From: Toxoplasma gondii ME49
Lineage: Eukaryota > Apicomplexa > Conoidasida > Eucoccidiorida > Sarcocystidae
Direction: 5' to 3'
Assembly (NCBI RefSeq): GCF_000006565.2
Contig: NC_031478.1
Location: forward strand, 5,170,212 to 5,234,211
Length of the DNA stretch: 64,000 nucleotides
Both the position numbers and the translations under genes were made by a program. This document shows, piece by piece, positions 27,701-38,651 of this stretch. Under the pieces are notes generated by a model, which saw only the letters and a list, made by a program, of their open reading frames with translations, did no database searches and was not told where the DNA came from. Every line of letters begins with the position of its first letter. The stretch's first letter is position 1.

Positions 27701-30700
27701 TGTCGCAAGTTAGCGCATTGTGGCCTAACACTCGCAGGCCCAGAAACAACAATGAGAACTCGGCTCACTTCGGTAACTTTAACCGACACGGGAATATGTC
27801 GCCAGCGGATTCGCCAAGCGCTGTTTTCGCTTCTTCTGATAACAGCAAACGACGAACATCAACGCCCGGGCAACCAGGATTGAGTGATGGCATGGTCGGA
27901 GCACCGCCGCGGCGTTTGCAAGTGCTGGACCGTATGTTGAAAAGCTATGCCAGCCCAGAAGTCGAATCGGTGAAGACTCTCTTCCGGAGGCTGCCTCAGA
28001 AAAGATCGCTTCGAAAGAAAGTTCCACATGGTGAAACCTGGAAGCGGCCAGAGAGTCAGGTGGACAACCAAGAAACGTTGAGTGCAAGTGACGCGCAAAA
28101 GAATAACTCGAATTCAGGCCTTGGCATATCCTCGAAGGATATGGCAGAAGAGAGACAAAGTCTGGGGTTAAGTTCTGGGAACCATGCAACCTCAAAAGGT
28201 GCTACTAGGCCCAGCAAAGGGAATTTAGATCGTAGTGGTGGCACGGTGTATTCAGAACACACGCGGTCCCCCGGAACAGGTGATAATCTGGAAGGAGGAC
28301 GCGCGGGAAAAAACATTCGAGACAGTGTGACTGAAGACAGTAAGACAGAAGAATTCGTAAAGAAAAGGCTATTGGATGACGACGAACTGTGTGGAATGGA
28401 TCTTATCAAGTTGTCCCTCAAACATTATCGCGCTCGTGTTGAAGGAACCAGATACGATGGATACCCTGAAAACAACTCTGAGAATGTAGAGGCATTGAAA
28501 GCGTTTATGAAAGAGTTTGCATCCCACGATTACGTCGGCGACATTCTCTTTCTCGCTCCGGACGCGCCGATCCATGCACATGCCACTTCGCCCGAACTGA
28601 ATGGGGAAGCGAGTCCAACTGATGGCGAAGAATGTACGTCTGCCTCGTGTACTTCGAAGCACCCAACAGAGATTGGAAATAAAGAGGAACAAGCTAGAAG
28701 CGCATTTCGAGTCAACCCGCCACAGCCTCCCGCACTGGCTCCAGACGACAGAGATAGTGTACAACGAAGCAACTCAAATGTGAATAAAACTGTTAAGATA
28801 AGCGAATATCCTAATGGAAGCGCAGACAAACAGCAAAGCATCTTTTTGAAGAGAACGCTCAACTCGGATAACAGCAAAAATCTCGATTTTTGGGCCGTTA
28901 ATGGGTTCGGTCCGTATCCAACATCAGCGCCAGGAGACAAACGCGCGGAGAAAGTCTCACAGGATGAAGACGGTGTTGCTGAAGAGCCATTCAGGGTAGG
29001 AAAGCCAAGTGTTCCAGAGCAGACCATTCACGCAGTCAGCTCCAACCGATCACTTCAGGAAACATTACAAGTTTCAGAAAGTGGCAAAGAGGAAAGTGGG
29101 CGAACGGTCTTCCCTAATGACCCTCTGTTCAGTCTACAGTGGTCACTGGGGTCGCCACCGCAGGATGTGCAGATGAGTGCGGAGTTCTGCTTCCTTCGAG
29201 CTCGAGAAGAACTTCAGGGTAGGTCGGCAGACGCAGACGAAAGAGGGGCAGGTGGTTCCTTTCAGCAAACGCCGAACAAATCTCAGCTCGCTAAGGTGAG
29301 ACAGCTTTGTGAGGCAGCTGGTCACAAAGACAAATACGCAACCGGAGGGAAACTCAGAGCCACAACCCTTGCTGCAGAGGTCGAAGATGGTCAAGGAGAC
29401 ACAGATCAGCACAAAAAAGACGGGATAACTCCAGACAGCGCCTCGACTCTCCAGGCAGAGGCCAACGAGAAACAGGTCCAAGACTTGGAAGGAGACATGG
29501 AAGAGAGACAGACAACTCCGTCTCTGCAGGAGAGTGCAGAACTGCACGTACTTCAAGGTAGCCATGCAGGAAGAGGTGGAGGAACACATATTGGAGAAAA
29601 CGCAGCTGACGCAAACAGCATTGACATGGTCAAGGCATGGCGACTCAGTCTTAGTCCACAGGATGAAGACAACAAGAAGAAGCAAGAAGTTCTCGTTGCT
29701 GTCATCGATACAGGTGCGTGCCTGGACTCCTGGTCACCAGGTGAAAGTGAAAGCGTCCTTGATGACACAAAACCGTGATACAACTATTCAGCCTAATGTC
29801 CTAGACAACGAATAGAAACTCTACGCCTCCATGAGGCAGCTGATACAGTTGCTTCAGGTGTCCGCTAACGATACATACTTTTTTTCAGGGTCTTCCTCTC
29901 GGTTCATTTTTTATATTCTCTCTCAGGCGTCAACTACATCCACTCAGACCTTGCAAACAGCATCTGGGTCAACGAACAGGAGCTAAACGGCATACCTGGG
30001 TTTGACGACGACCAGAACGGTTATATCGATGACGTCTACGGCTGGAATTTTCTACACGGGAACAATAACCCCATGGATGACAACGGTCACGGCTCTCATG
30101 TCGCAGGTTCGTAGAGACATCTACTTCCTTATTTCGTTGGTGAGGCAGAAAGTGACGGCGTGACAGCGAGTACGTGCTGGAGGGCGGTTTTGCGCACCAG
30201 TACTGTGACTGAGACGTTTACTGCCTTGCTCGTAACCAGAACAGTTTAGACTACATTGCATGAACACAAATGCACATCAATAGGATGTTCCACCGACCAC
30301 TCCACTTTGCATATCTGAAACGCAAATCCGCTGTTTCTGTTCTGTGGCGTCGGGAGTGCTATATTGAATCGTCCTTATCTCCCTCTGTTCTTCTTTTCTG
30401 GACACCGGTTCACGAGGCCCTTTCACACGAAGAGACCGTCTTGATTTTTGAACTAGGCTCTAGCTTTAGCATTCTGTTTCCTGCGGCTGTTTACCGGGGT
30501 TGACTGCCAACAGGGTGCAACGTTGCTCAGCAAGTCCGACGCACCTTACAAGACTTGAACCAGAGTCTAGGCAATGCTTGTCTTGACCCCATCTTACATT
30601 CTGTTCAGGATAAAGTTTGATGTAGTGTGTTAGCACATGGTTGCCGTCTACCTCCCCAGAGTGTGCTTCCCTTTTTGCGATATTGTTAGGGATTATTGGA

Positions 30701-32047
30701 GCTCAGAGGAATAATAATCAAGGAGTGTCTGGCATCAGCAGCCACGCTCGGATCATCGCACTGAAGATTCTTAACAAAAAGGGAGAAGGAGACGTGTCAC
30801 ATGCGATTCCCGCCATCCGATACGCTCTGGACAATGGCGCCAAAGTGATTACTAACTCCTGGGGAGGCATCTCAGGTGAAAATCTAGAAGACTTTGAAAC
30901 TGAAAGAATTGACCTGAGTAATTTCCCACGTTTCTGAGATCGTCTACCGGTCTCCCGTCACGTATAGGCTCATAACTTCCAGAATCAAACCCGGAGCATG
31001 TTCACTGCAGCGTGGCAGCATCACCAGGAAACGCCTGCAAGGAAACAGTGTTTGAAGCGTCGAGAGGTTCCCGATCTCCATTTCTAACCGAAGTGGACAC
31101 GGAATAAACCAATCTCCTGTCCATCAGCAAGTCAACCAAAAGAGCTGGGACCTCCTGAGGTGTAAAACTCAAACCAGCCAGTGCGGTCGTCGGGTGGGCA
31201 ACCAGCGTCTCATTCAACAAGAAAATAGCCGTAGAAGGCGTCCCCCCCTCACCCCAAGTGTTCATCCTCCATAGTGTCCTCCCCAAGTGCACATTTGTGA
31301 TCTGTTCCACCTATCGTTGTTCTGTCTGCAGGTCCAGGAACTCAGATTCTGGGAGTGCTGTTGAAGGAGGCAGTCGCTGACGCGAGCGGAAGCGTCTTTG
31401 TGATCGCGGCAGGGAATGATGGCATGGATATCTCGAAAGATCCGTATTATCCAGCATCTTTCCTAAGAGACTGGACCATCACTGTCGCAGCTCATGCGCG
31501 TGACGGTGCGCTGCCGAAATGGTCGAACTATGGCCATAACACTGTTCACCTTACAGCACCAGGTGAAAACATCACAAGCACGTGGATGGGGAGTGGATAC
31601 CGTTTGAGCAGTGGAACGTCAATGGCAGCTCCCATGGTCAGCGGCGTAGCCGCAGAGATTCTCGCCTACAATCCTATGCTCCAACCGCAGCAAGTGGTCG
31701 ACGTTCTTGTGCAAAGCGCTATCACGGATAAACGACATGCAAATGTCTCGCTCACGGGAGCCCGTCTGAACGCGTATCGCGCTATTATTCTTAGCCAGCT
31801 TCAGTTCGTCTCGCTGTCACCCGCCGAATTACATGTCGGCGGAACAGTGGATCCTGTCGGAGAAGTCGAAATGATTTTTCGATCCCTCATGCTTCCACCT
31901 GGTGTGTACGAAGGCACTATCGAGCTCGTCTACTCCAGACGCCTAGCCAGCACGCGAGGCCTGGGGATGCTCTCGGGTGTGCTGAAACGCAGAATCGTCC
32001 AGCTGGTTCAAGTGACCCTACCAGTAAAGTTAACAATCATCCAGTAA
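24712..32047 (+). CDS. Subtilisin-like serine protease with giant N-terminal extension
   Basis: Family S8 endopeptidase, probably acting in the secretory pathway. Exons: 24712-29713, 29927-30106, 30690-30875 and 31332-32047, giving 2,027 residues. The catalytic domain is C-terminal: Asp1666 in VAVIDTG (codon at 29707), His1722 in GHGSHVAG (30088), oxyanion Asn1818 in AAGNDG (31415) and Ser1886 in GTSMAAPMVSG (31619). The TNSWGG segment fits the substrate-binding strand. Introns cut just after each of the first two catalytic motifs, all in phase 1. About 110 residues follow the catalytic domain with a beta-rich look. The first 1,650 residues are mostly disordered, rich in Ser, Asn, Asp and Glu. 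A hydrophobic stretch at about residues 146-170 could be a signal anchor rather than a cleaved signal peptide. The ATG has a strong context (CACCATGG). Coccidia have a multigene SUB family; I cannot say which member this is. Substrates are unknown. Confidence 0.94.
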
Positions 32048-33707
32048 ACGTCTTGACAGAACCGCTAAAACCGCCAACTAAACACTTCTGGCACTATGGT
32101 TGACGCCACGGCGGAGACCTTGCTCGCAATAAAATGATCGACGGTAACACCGTGGGTCCCTGTCACGTGGATGTGCGTATGCACATGTGTTTACAAGTGA
32201 AAAAACAGGTGTATATCTAGCTGTTAATATGCTCATTTCTTTATGTGCCAGGCGACACTTCCAAAATAACAGGTGTACTTATAATCAGGTGTGAAACTTC
32301 CCTCGCTCGTTGGTCTCCACCACTCAGTAATGGTACGACTGCCAGCGAGCTGACGATCTCAGCCCAATGTTCCAACTTCTTGAGGTTTCTCTGCATTGAT
32401 AAACATAACTTATTCTATCTCGACACAACGTTTGTCGAGAGATTGCAGACGACACTGTTCTCTACTATGTGGCTAAGCGTCAGTCCAACAGTCCTCAACG
32501 GATAATTAAGCCTTCTCCAGAAGGCGCGATTTTGTCGACAGTACACCAACTTCAACTTCTTCCTGTCGCTACCGTGGCGCCGCATCAGCAGCGACGTTCA
32601 GTTTGCAGTTCTTCATGTGACATTGGAAATACACGAACACGCAGTACTCAGATGTACGGTAACATCTGCACAAAACCAAGCGATGTTCACAGCTCCTCTC
32701 GTCCTAAGCATCCGGACACTAGTTATCAGATGGAAATGAGAAAGAAAGGTCCATATGAACGCATGGAGGATGGAGAAAATATACTTCACATGAAGTCCTT
32801 GTCCGCCTTCTTTTCCACTATGAAGAGAAAACCAGTGATGGAGACGACAGGGGACGTTATGCATCTGACGTAAACTGTACACAGGCGGCAAGACCAGACG
32901 AACTAGTATGCCCCTTGGCAAGGAAGGCGAAGGTTGCCAACTGGGGCTCAGCACTTCTAGCTGAGGCAGAACTAAAACAACGAAATTCCAAGACATGCGA
33001 GCGGGTGCCAGTGGCGTCTATCAAGCCAGGGCACGAGCCTTTCGGAGAACTGCACATGCACTTTGTTTGTTCCGAGAAAAAGAATACGCACAACATGAAC
33101 GCACAGCCGGAAGGACATGCAGGGCTCACCTGCTTGCTTGTCCTCCTGTTTCATTATTCTCGAACAGACAAGAGTGACCAGCTTCTCGACACGTGCTGTT
33201 CTGTGCCGTCTAGCGATAGAAGTATCTTGTCTTGCTTATGATCTTTCGATGCTGCATGCATGCGAAATGAATGCATGCGGAAAAACATGTTCGCTCCCGC
33301 TTGAGTTCGGTGCGCCTCAGGCCCACAGAAACACATTGCCGTAAATGTTTTTTCCATGGACATGCATTTGAACAGAAGCAATTAGATATACTCCGAGTGT
33401 GCCTGTTATCTGCGCATCGTTTGCTGGTGTGCCGGAATTAAACAGTCTTGTCCTGCTGCAGTTGTGAAAAAGCCGCTGTCTCATCGAGTCCGACTGAGCA
33501 CACATGGCGAGCGTGTCGTTGCAGCACGACTGTTCGTTGCCATTTTCTTGAAAACTTCCTAATTGAACTTGTCTTTCCCTCGTTTCCGAGAGGCATTGCT
33601 CTTTGAACTAGACGTCTTGCCGAAGGAAAAGGATGCGTGTGGCAACTCGAGGCAGGCAGGAACATTTACGGTGTGCGGATACTTGAAAGTCGGCACACCT
33701 TCGCTCG
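32048..33707. other. Spacer between subtilisin and methyltransferase genes
   Basis: 1.7 kb holding the subtilisin 3' UTR and the upstream region of the methyltransferase gene. No open frame longer than 134 codons and no recognised domain. A TGCATGC cluster lies at 33253-33278. Confidence 0.5.
33253..33278. promoter_or_regulatory. Cluster of three TGCATGC motifs upstream of the methyltransferase
   Basis: TGCATGC occurs at 33253-33259, 33257-33263 (overlapping) and 33272-33278, about 430-455 bases before the ATG at 33708. TGCATGC is a known apicomplexan promoter word bound by AP2-type factors in related parasites. Its role here is inferred from position and clustering. Confidence 0.45.
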
Positions 33708-36138
33708 ATGGCGATGGCGACAAGGAAAACTCGGCGTTGTCTTCCGGCTCCTAGTTCCATCATCGTTTTCCTTCTCGTCCTGGCGTCTGTCGCGGGGAGC
33801 TGTTTCGTTGTTCATGGATTTGCCGAATCTTCGACACCCTGTCGAGCGCACGCTCCCGATCACGGCCGGGGGCGGAAACCTAGCGCCGAGGATGAGGTTG
33901 AGAGTCTTTACTCGACTGAAGTGGAGAACGCTTTTTCTAGCTCACCGTCCAGTTTAAACTACACCTCTCTGGACCTTTGCCCGTGCAGCGCAGGCGAATT
34001 GCTCGGGGATCCGCGAACTGACACAAGTTGGCTCGCCTGCAGCAAAACCCACACCGGAAGCGCCGTCTTTCCTTCTGCATTTTTTGACGCGACCGTGGAA
34101 TCCCGCACCCAGTCCTGCCCCTCACGCATGTGCATGTCGGCTGTGTCAAACAGCGGATTCTTTCCAGCTTGTGAGGGTCCTTCGAGCGTCAGGGCCAACG
34201 GAACTCAGAGCGCTACCTTGCAGGTTCACACGGAAGAAAGCCGCGTGGAAAAGAAAGGGCAGAAAACAGACGTTGCGGGAATGGAGAACGGTGTGGGGGT
34301 GACCGGAGGATGTACAGAGCAGGACGAAAAAGGCGCTCCGCCTCATGCGGTGGCTCACAACGACAACGGCCATCCGAAAAGCAAGACTTTTTCTAGGACG
34401 AGCAACCGTGAAAGGAAGAGCGCTTCACAAGAGCGGAGAAAGCGAGAAGCCTCGCCGGTGCTTGCACTTGAGTGGAAGCGCTTCCCTTATGACTTCGCTC
34501 GAGGTGAATTCGAAGTTCATGGATTTCCACTGTACGTAGAAGGACCTTCGCACATCCGGCCAGCCCACCTCCAGCAAGATGCCGACACCGGTGAGGATCT
34601 GCGAGAGGGAAGCTGGCGCTCTGCGAGGCAGGGCGAACCTCCTTCTTTAGCGTGAACGTCTAGTCTACATGTGAGAGGAAAGAGGGCATAGGAGACGAGA
34701 CGAGGAGAGAGAATTATAGCAAGGAAACAGTCGATTTCGAAGTCACTGCTCGCAGAAGCAATTTCCGATGCAGATTCGTGATTGAGGGGATCGGAGCAAC
34801 TGCAAGAAGATGAGAAGGGAGAAACTTCCAGATAGATCCGAACTCGTCTGCCTCCACGGAGACGTGTCTTCAGATTCGAATCAACGGAAGAAGCTACTTG
34901 AGGCGTAGCCCTGCTTGCTGCAAAGAGTGACCTTCTGTCTTTGAGGGCACCGAACAAGACATTTGAACGCAGTTGCTTTGCCAGCTAACAACGTGCTGTC
35001 CGAAGCAGCTGACGGAACTCTTTGGACTCGTCTACACATGAGGGAGAAGTCTCTTTCGTATCGGTTCTTCTTCTCTTTGTCATCTGCCCCTGTCTTCTCA
35101 CTTCATTCTTTGCTGCGAGCTTGTGTCCTACGCTGACTGCTGCAATCAGGGAAGTCCATCTGGGATGGCAGCGTGGTTCTGGCTCGATTCGTTTCTCAGC
35201 GCTTGTTTCCTGCTCCACAAACGAGTGAGGCGTCCTCGTCGATCCAAGATGCGGCGCCTCGGCCTAGCAAAGAAGCTTCAAGTGAAGGTCCACCACGCCG
35301 AAGGGTCGTTCTAGAACTCGGCGCAGGGCTCGGTGTCGCTGGCCTCGCCGCTGCGGCGGCTGGCACACGTGTGGCTTGGGAACTCGGAAAACGCGAGAGA
35401 GAAGTGAGTGCATGCGCCGGATGTGACGATGCATGTGCGACGCAGAAAGACACGGCGCAAACAGATCGAGAGTCGGATCTCGCTGGCGTTGCCGTCTCAG
35501 GAGGCGAGTCTCACGTCACTAGTGCGAAGCGGAACCACGTGATCTTGACAGACTTACCATATTGCCTGGACACACTGACTGAGAATGTCAGGCGGAACAG
35601 CCACTTTGCAGTAGAGAGCAGACCTTCCGCAAAGGCTGCTGATGCTGAGGGGTGTGACGGGAGCGCTAGGGACGCCGCCGCAAAAACGCAATTGAGCCTG
35701 AACTCGAGCGAGATGCCCGTGAAAAGCCAGGTATCTGTGGTGGCACTAGACTGGAATGAGCCTGAGAAGTTCACTGAGGCTGCAAAAGGAGTTGTGCATC
35801 CTGGAGAAGTCGAGGTGCTGTTGGGCGCAGATATTGTCTGGCTCGCGAGTCTCGTCGAGCCGCTGGTCAAGACCCTTGATTGGTTTTTCAAGGAGAATCG
35901 AAAATGGAAGTTGAAGGCCGGAGACGAGACGAGTGCGGAAGACACAGAGGTGAAACGGTCGGCCGTTACTCCAGTGGTGGCATACATCGCTCATCAGACG
36001 CGTTCGGAAAAAACGGACGAGACGCTGTTCCGTGCACTTGCTGCAAGAGGTCTTGAGGTCGAGACACAACACTTTGACGATCCCGTCGCAAACAGAAGTC
36101 CGAATATCCGGATTCTAAAGATCTGGAAGAACGACTAG
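33708..36138 (+). CDS. METTL21-type methyltransferase with hydrophobic N-terminus
   Basis: Class I S-adenosylmethionine-dependent methyltransferase of the METTL21 group, whose known members methylate lysines of proteins. Exons 33708-34590 and 35150-36138 join in phase (ADTG then KSIWDGSVVLARF), giving 623 residues. The junction restores the IWDGSVVLA segment that precedes the SAM motif in this family. Motif I is LELGAGLGVAG near residue 349; ILTDLP near 424 and ALDWNEP near 497 follow. GADIVW near 522 stands where the family usually has an Asp-x-x-Tyr motif, so Trp replaces Tyr. Insertions rich in Ala, Asp and Ser separate the motifs. Residues 1-15 are basic and 16-36 strongly hydrophobic, as in a signal peptide or anchor, which is unusual for this family. 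A shorter start would remove it; residues 40-250 are unrecognised and disordered. Confidence 0.85.
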
Positions 36139-38651
36139 CGCGTGTGCACGCCATTTCCGACCGTCGGTTTCGTTTGTTGAGTGCCACTCCTTGCCGCCCT
36201 CACTGTACGAGGCAAGGCTTGCTTTGCGCTCATGCCGTCAATCAGGGTCGCGTATATTCTCTCTTTCCCTCGTTCGTTGCTTCTTCACATCCTAGCGGGA
36301 CTGAATACCATCTTCGACGGCGGTAGCTTGTCCTTCGAAACGGGCGGTCGTTGCTCCGTACGTATCAACAACTTCTGAATCCAGGTTTTGGTAACGTACT
36401 TCCGTTCTCTCTCGTCTGCGATATGCTAGTGGGGACAGAAACGTGTAGGCCGGCTTCGGCCAACGAATTGCACTAAGCAAGAAGTGGTACCTAAATGACT
36501 TCTGACGGACTTTCCGTTGTAGCTTGAGACGCACAACCAACAAACTCCTCATATGTGCAGTATCGCTTCATGAAGCACGCGTCGGGACGGCTCTAAACGC
36601 GTTTGTTCACAGTGAAAGATGCGAAAGTCCCGGAAGTTCGTGCGATCTTTCTTAACCGTGAGAACGCGATGGTGAATGAGGCTGTGGAAAGTCGAGGGCA
36701 GCAAGTGTGGAGAGCGGTCTCTCGGAAAGAGGGGTTCGCGTCCGACAACCACAGCTGTGACCGTCAGGGGGAAACACATGGAAGTGTGAAGGAACAGAGG
36801 TATCCTTCAGTGCAACAACAGCCGTAAGGGTGGACTGAGCCTCGACCCAGGTCAGTGCTTTTCGCACATCTGTCCATTCTTGTCTGAGACAGGTAGCGTT
36901 TCCTGACAGAGAGAGCACGGCTGCATGTGAACAAGATTTGTGCTCTCCTGGAACTACCATCCTGCTTCACGTAGGTCTGCTGGAAAGACATGTGGGAACC
37001 GAATCCGCAGTAAGACGCGTCTCACGCAGGCATAATAATGCTAAATTCCAGAGAGGGCCCGGTAATTCATATTCGACATAGGCTTCGGACGAGCTGAAGC
37101 GCACTCAATTCGTCGAATCACCGTTTTGTGTTTCAGTCAGGAAGGGGGCTTTCTCGATTCTGCTTTTCAAAGCCCCACAGTGACTGTGCCGTCTTTCCTC
37201 GAGAACGCTGTTAAGTGGGTGCGTCTGATGAAGGCGAGAAATGCACGGAACTCGGCCGTTCAGCCCACACCATTACTCACCCATGTGTTTTTCTTAGATT
37301 CTGTTTATACGACAGAACCCATATCTTAAATGCGTTGGCCGGATCTCGTTTGACGCCTTAACCAGTGTCTCGGCGTGACCGGATGCTTTTCTCCCAGAGC
37401 TACCAACACAACGGCACCTCTTCTCAGAAGGAACGTTTAGCCGTTCTCATGACTCCTGAAAAACTGAATGCAGGAAGCCGTAAACGACCAGCGAATTCCT
37501 TTCTTGACACTCTCCGTCGTGCGGCGCTGTACACAATTCTGCACCTTCCGCCAGCCGACCTCCTTTCCCTTGCCCCTCGCGACCCGCAGCACCTCACGGT
37601 TAGAGAAAGCTGCTTTCCTGAGTCGCGGAGTTCCACTGTTGTAAGGCCTTTCTCCTCAACTCTATTCAACGCACACGGAACTCGTAGCGCACTGCGTGGC
37701 CTCGGGCCACTTATCATCGACTCGAATGGTGAAAAGTCGATTGAAACTAGTTAGCCTCAGTCTGGGCGTTTTTTCCTGCATGCGGGGCTTTTCCTGGTAC
37801 GCTCTATTGTACGGAGGAGGCCGTGTAGGGGGGTGGAGTGGCAGTGGGAGGTTTTTATCCCCTCTCGCTCTGCAGTCCAAAGGGAGAAATCGATCGAGCA
37901 GGTTGGCGGCTAACACTCCGTTTCCTCTTTCTCGGCGGCACTTGTGCGCACTTTTCCATCGCCTTTTTCGCTGCATTCAGCGACTTCTCGGTGGCCGGAC
38001 TTTCTCCTGTCTCGCTCGTGTCGCTCTGCTCAACTTTTCTTGTCGTCGCCGGCCCCGCACAACGGGCAGCAGCTGTGCAAGAGTCACCCCGGGAGAGTGT
38101 TTCTAAACTTCAGCCTGAAAATTCGACTTCCTGCCCTGTTTAACTTTTCTTCGTTTCCCCCGCGTTCCCCTCGCAATCCCAGGCTGGAGGTACACCTGGT
38201 TGCAGCGGTGTCAGCAAAGCGGTTTTCCACTCGTTCGTCGTTCCCGCTTTTCCCGACTTTCTCTCCACAAAACCCTGGCTTTTTACGTCGCCCGGGCCTC
38301 CTCGACTTCCACTCGAAATTCCCGTTTCCCGGTGCGTCTTTGCGCTGGCTTCGGAGCTTCTTTGATTCTCGGAGAGGTGACTGAAACGCGTCTTCGGCCG
38401 TCTGTTCAAGAGGCACACTGTCCTTCCGCACTCGACAGAGGCGTCGCGAGTCGGCCGCCAGCGAATTGCAGGCTCCAGAAAAGCGGATTCGGCCTTGGTC
38501 GGTCTTTCTTGCGGGCACCCAGTCGCCCCGCCTGAGAGACTCCTTTTAAAGCCTCCCTTGAGACCTGTCTCAACTCGAAGCACCACCGCGAGACTCCCTC
38601 CTCTTCCTCTCGTTTGTTCTTTCCTCGTTTTCCCCTTTTCACGCTCCCAAA
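36139..38651. other. Spacer and leader upstream of the eIF2-gamma gene
   Basis: 2.5 kb with the methyltransferase 3' UTR and the promoter and leader of the eIF2-gamma gene. The last 800 bases are pyrimidine-rich on the plus strand, as before other starts in this window. Several overlapping open frames of 100-197 codons on both strands show no domain and are rejected. Confidence 0.5.

Noticed and set aside
37365..37754. 129-codon plus-strand frame upstream of eIF2 gamma
   Set aside because: No domain, no splice link to a neighbouring exon, and it overlaps an equally long antisense frame.
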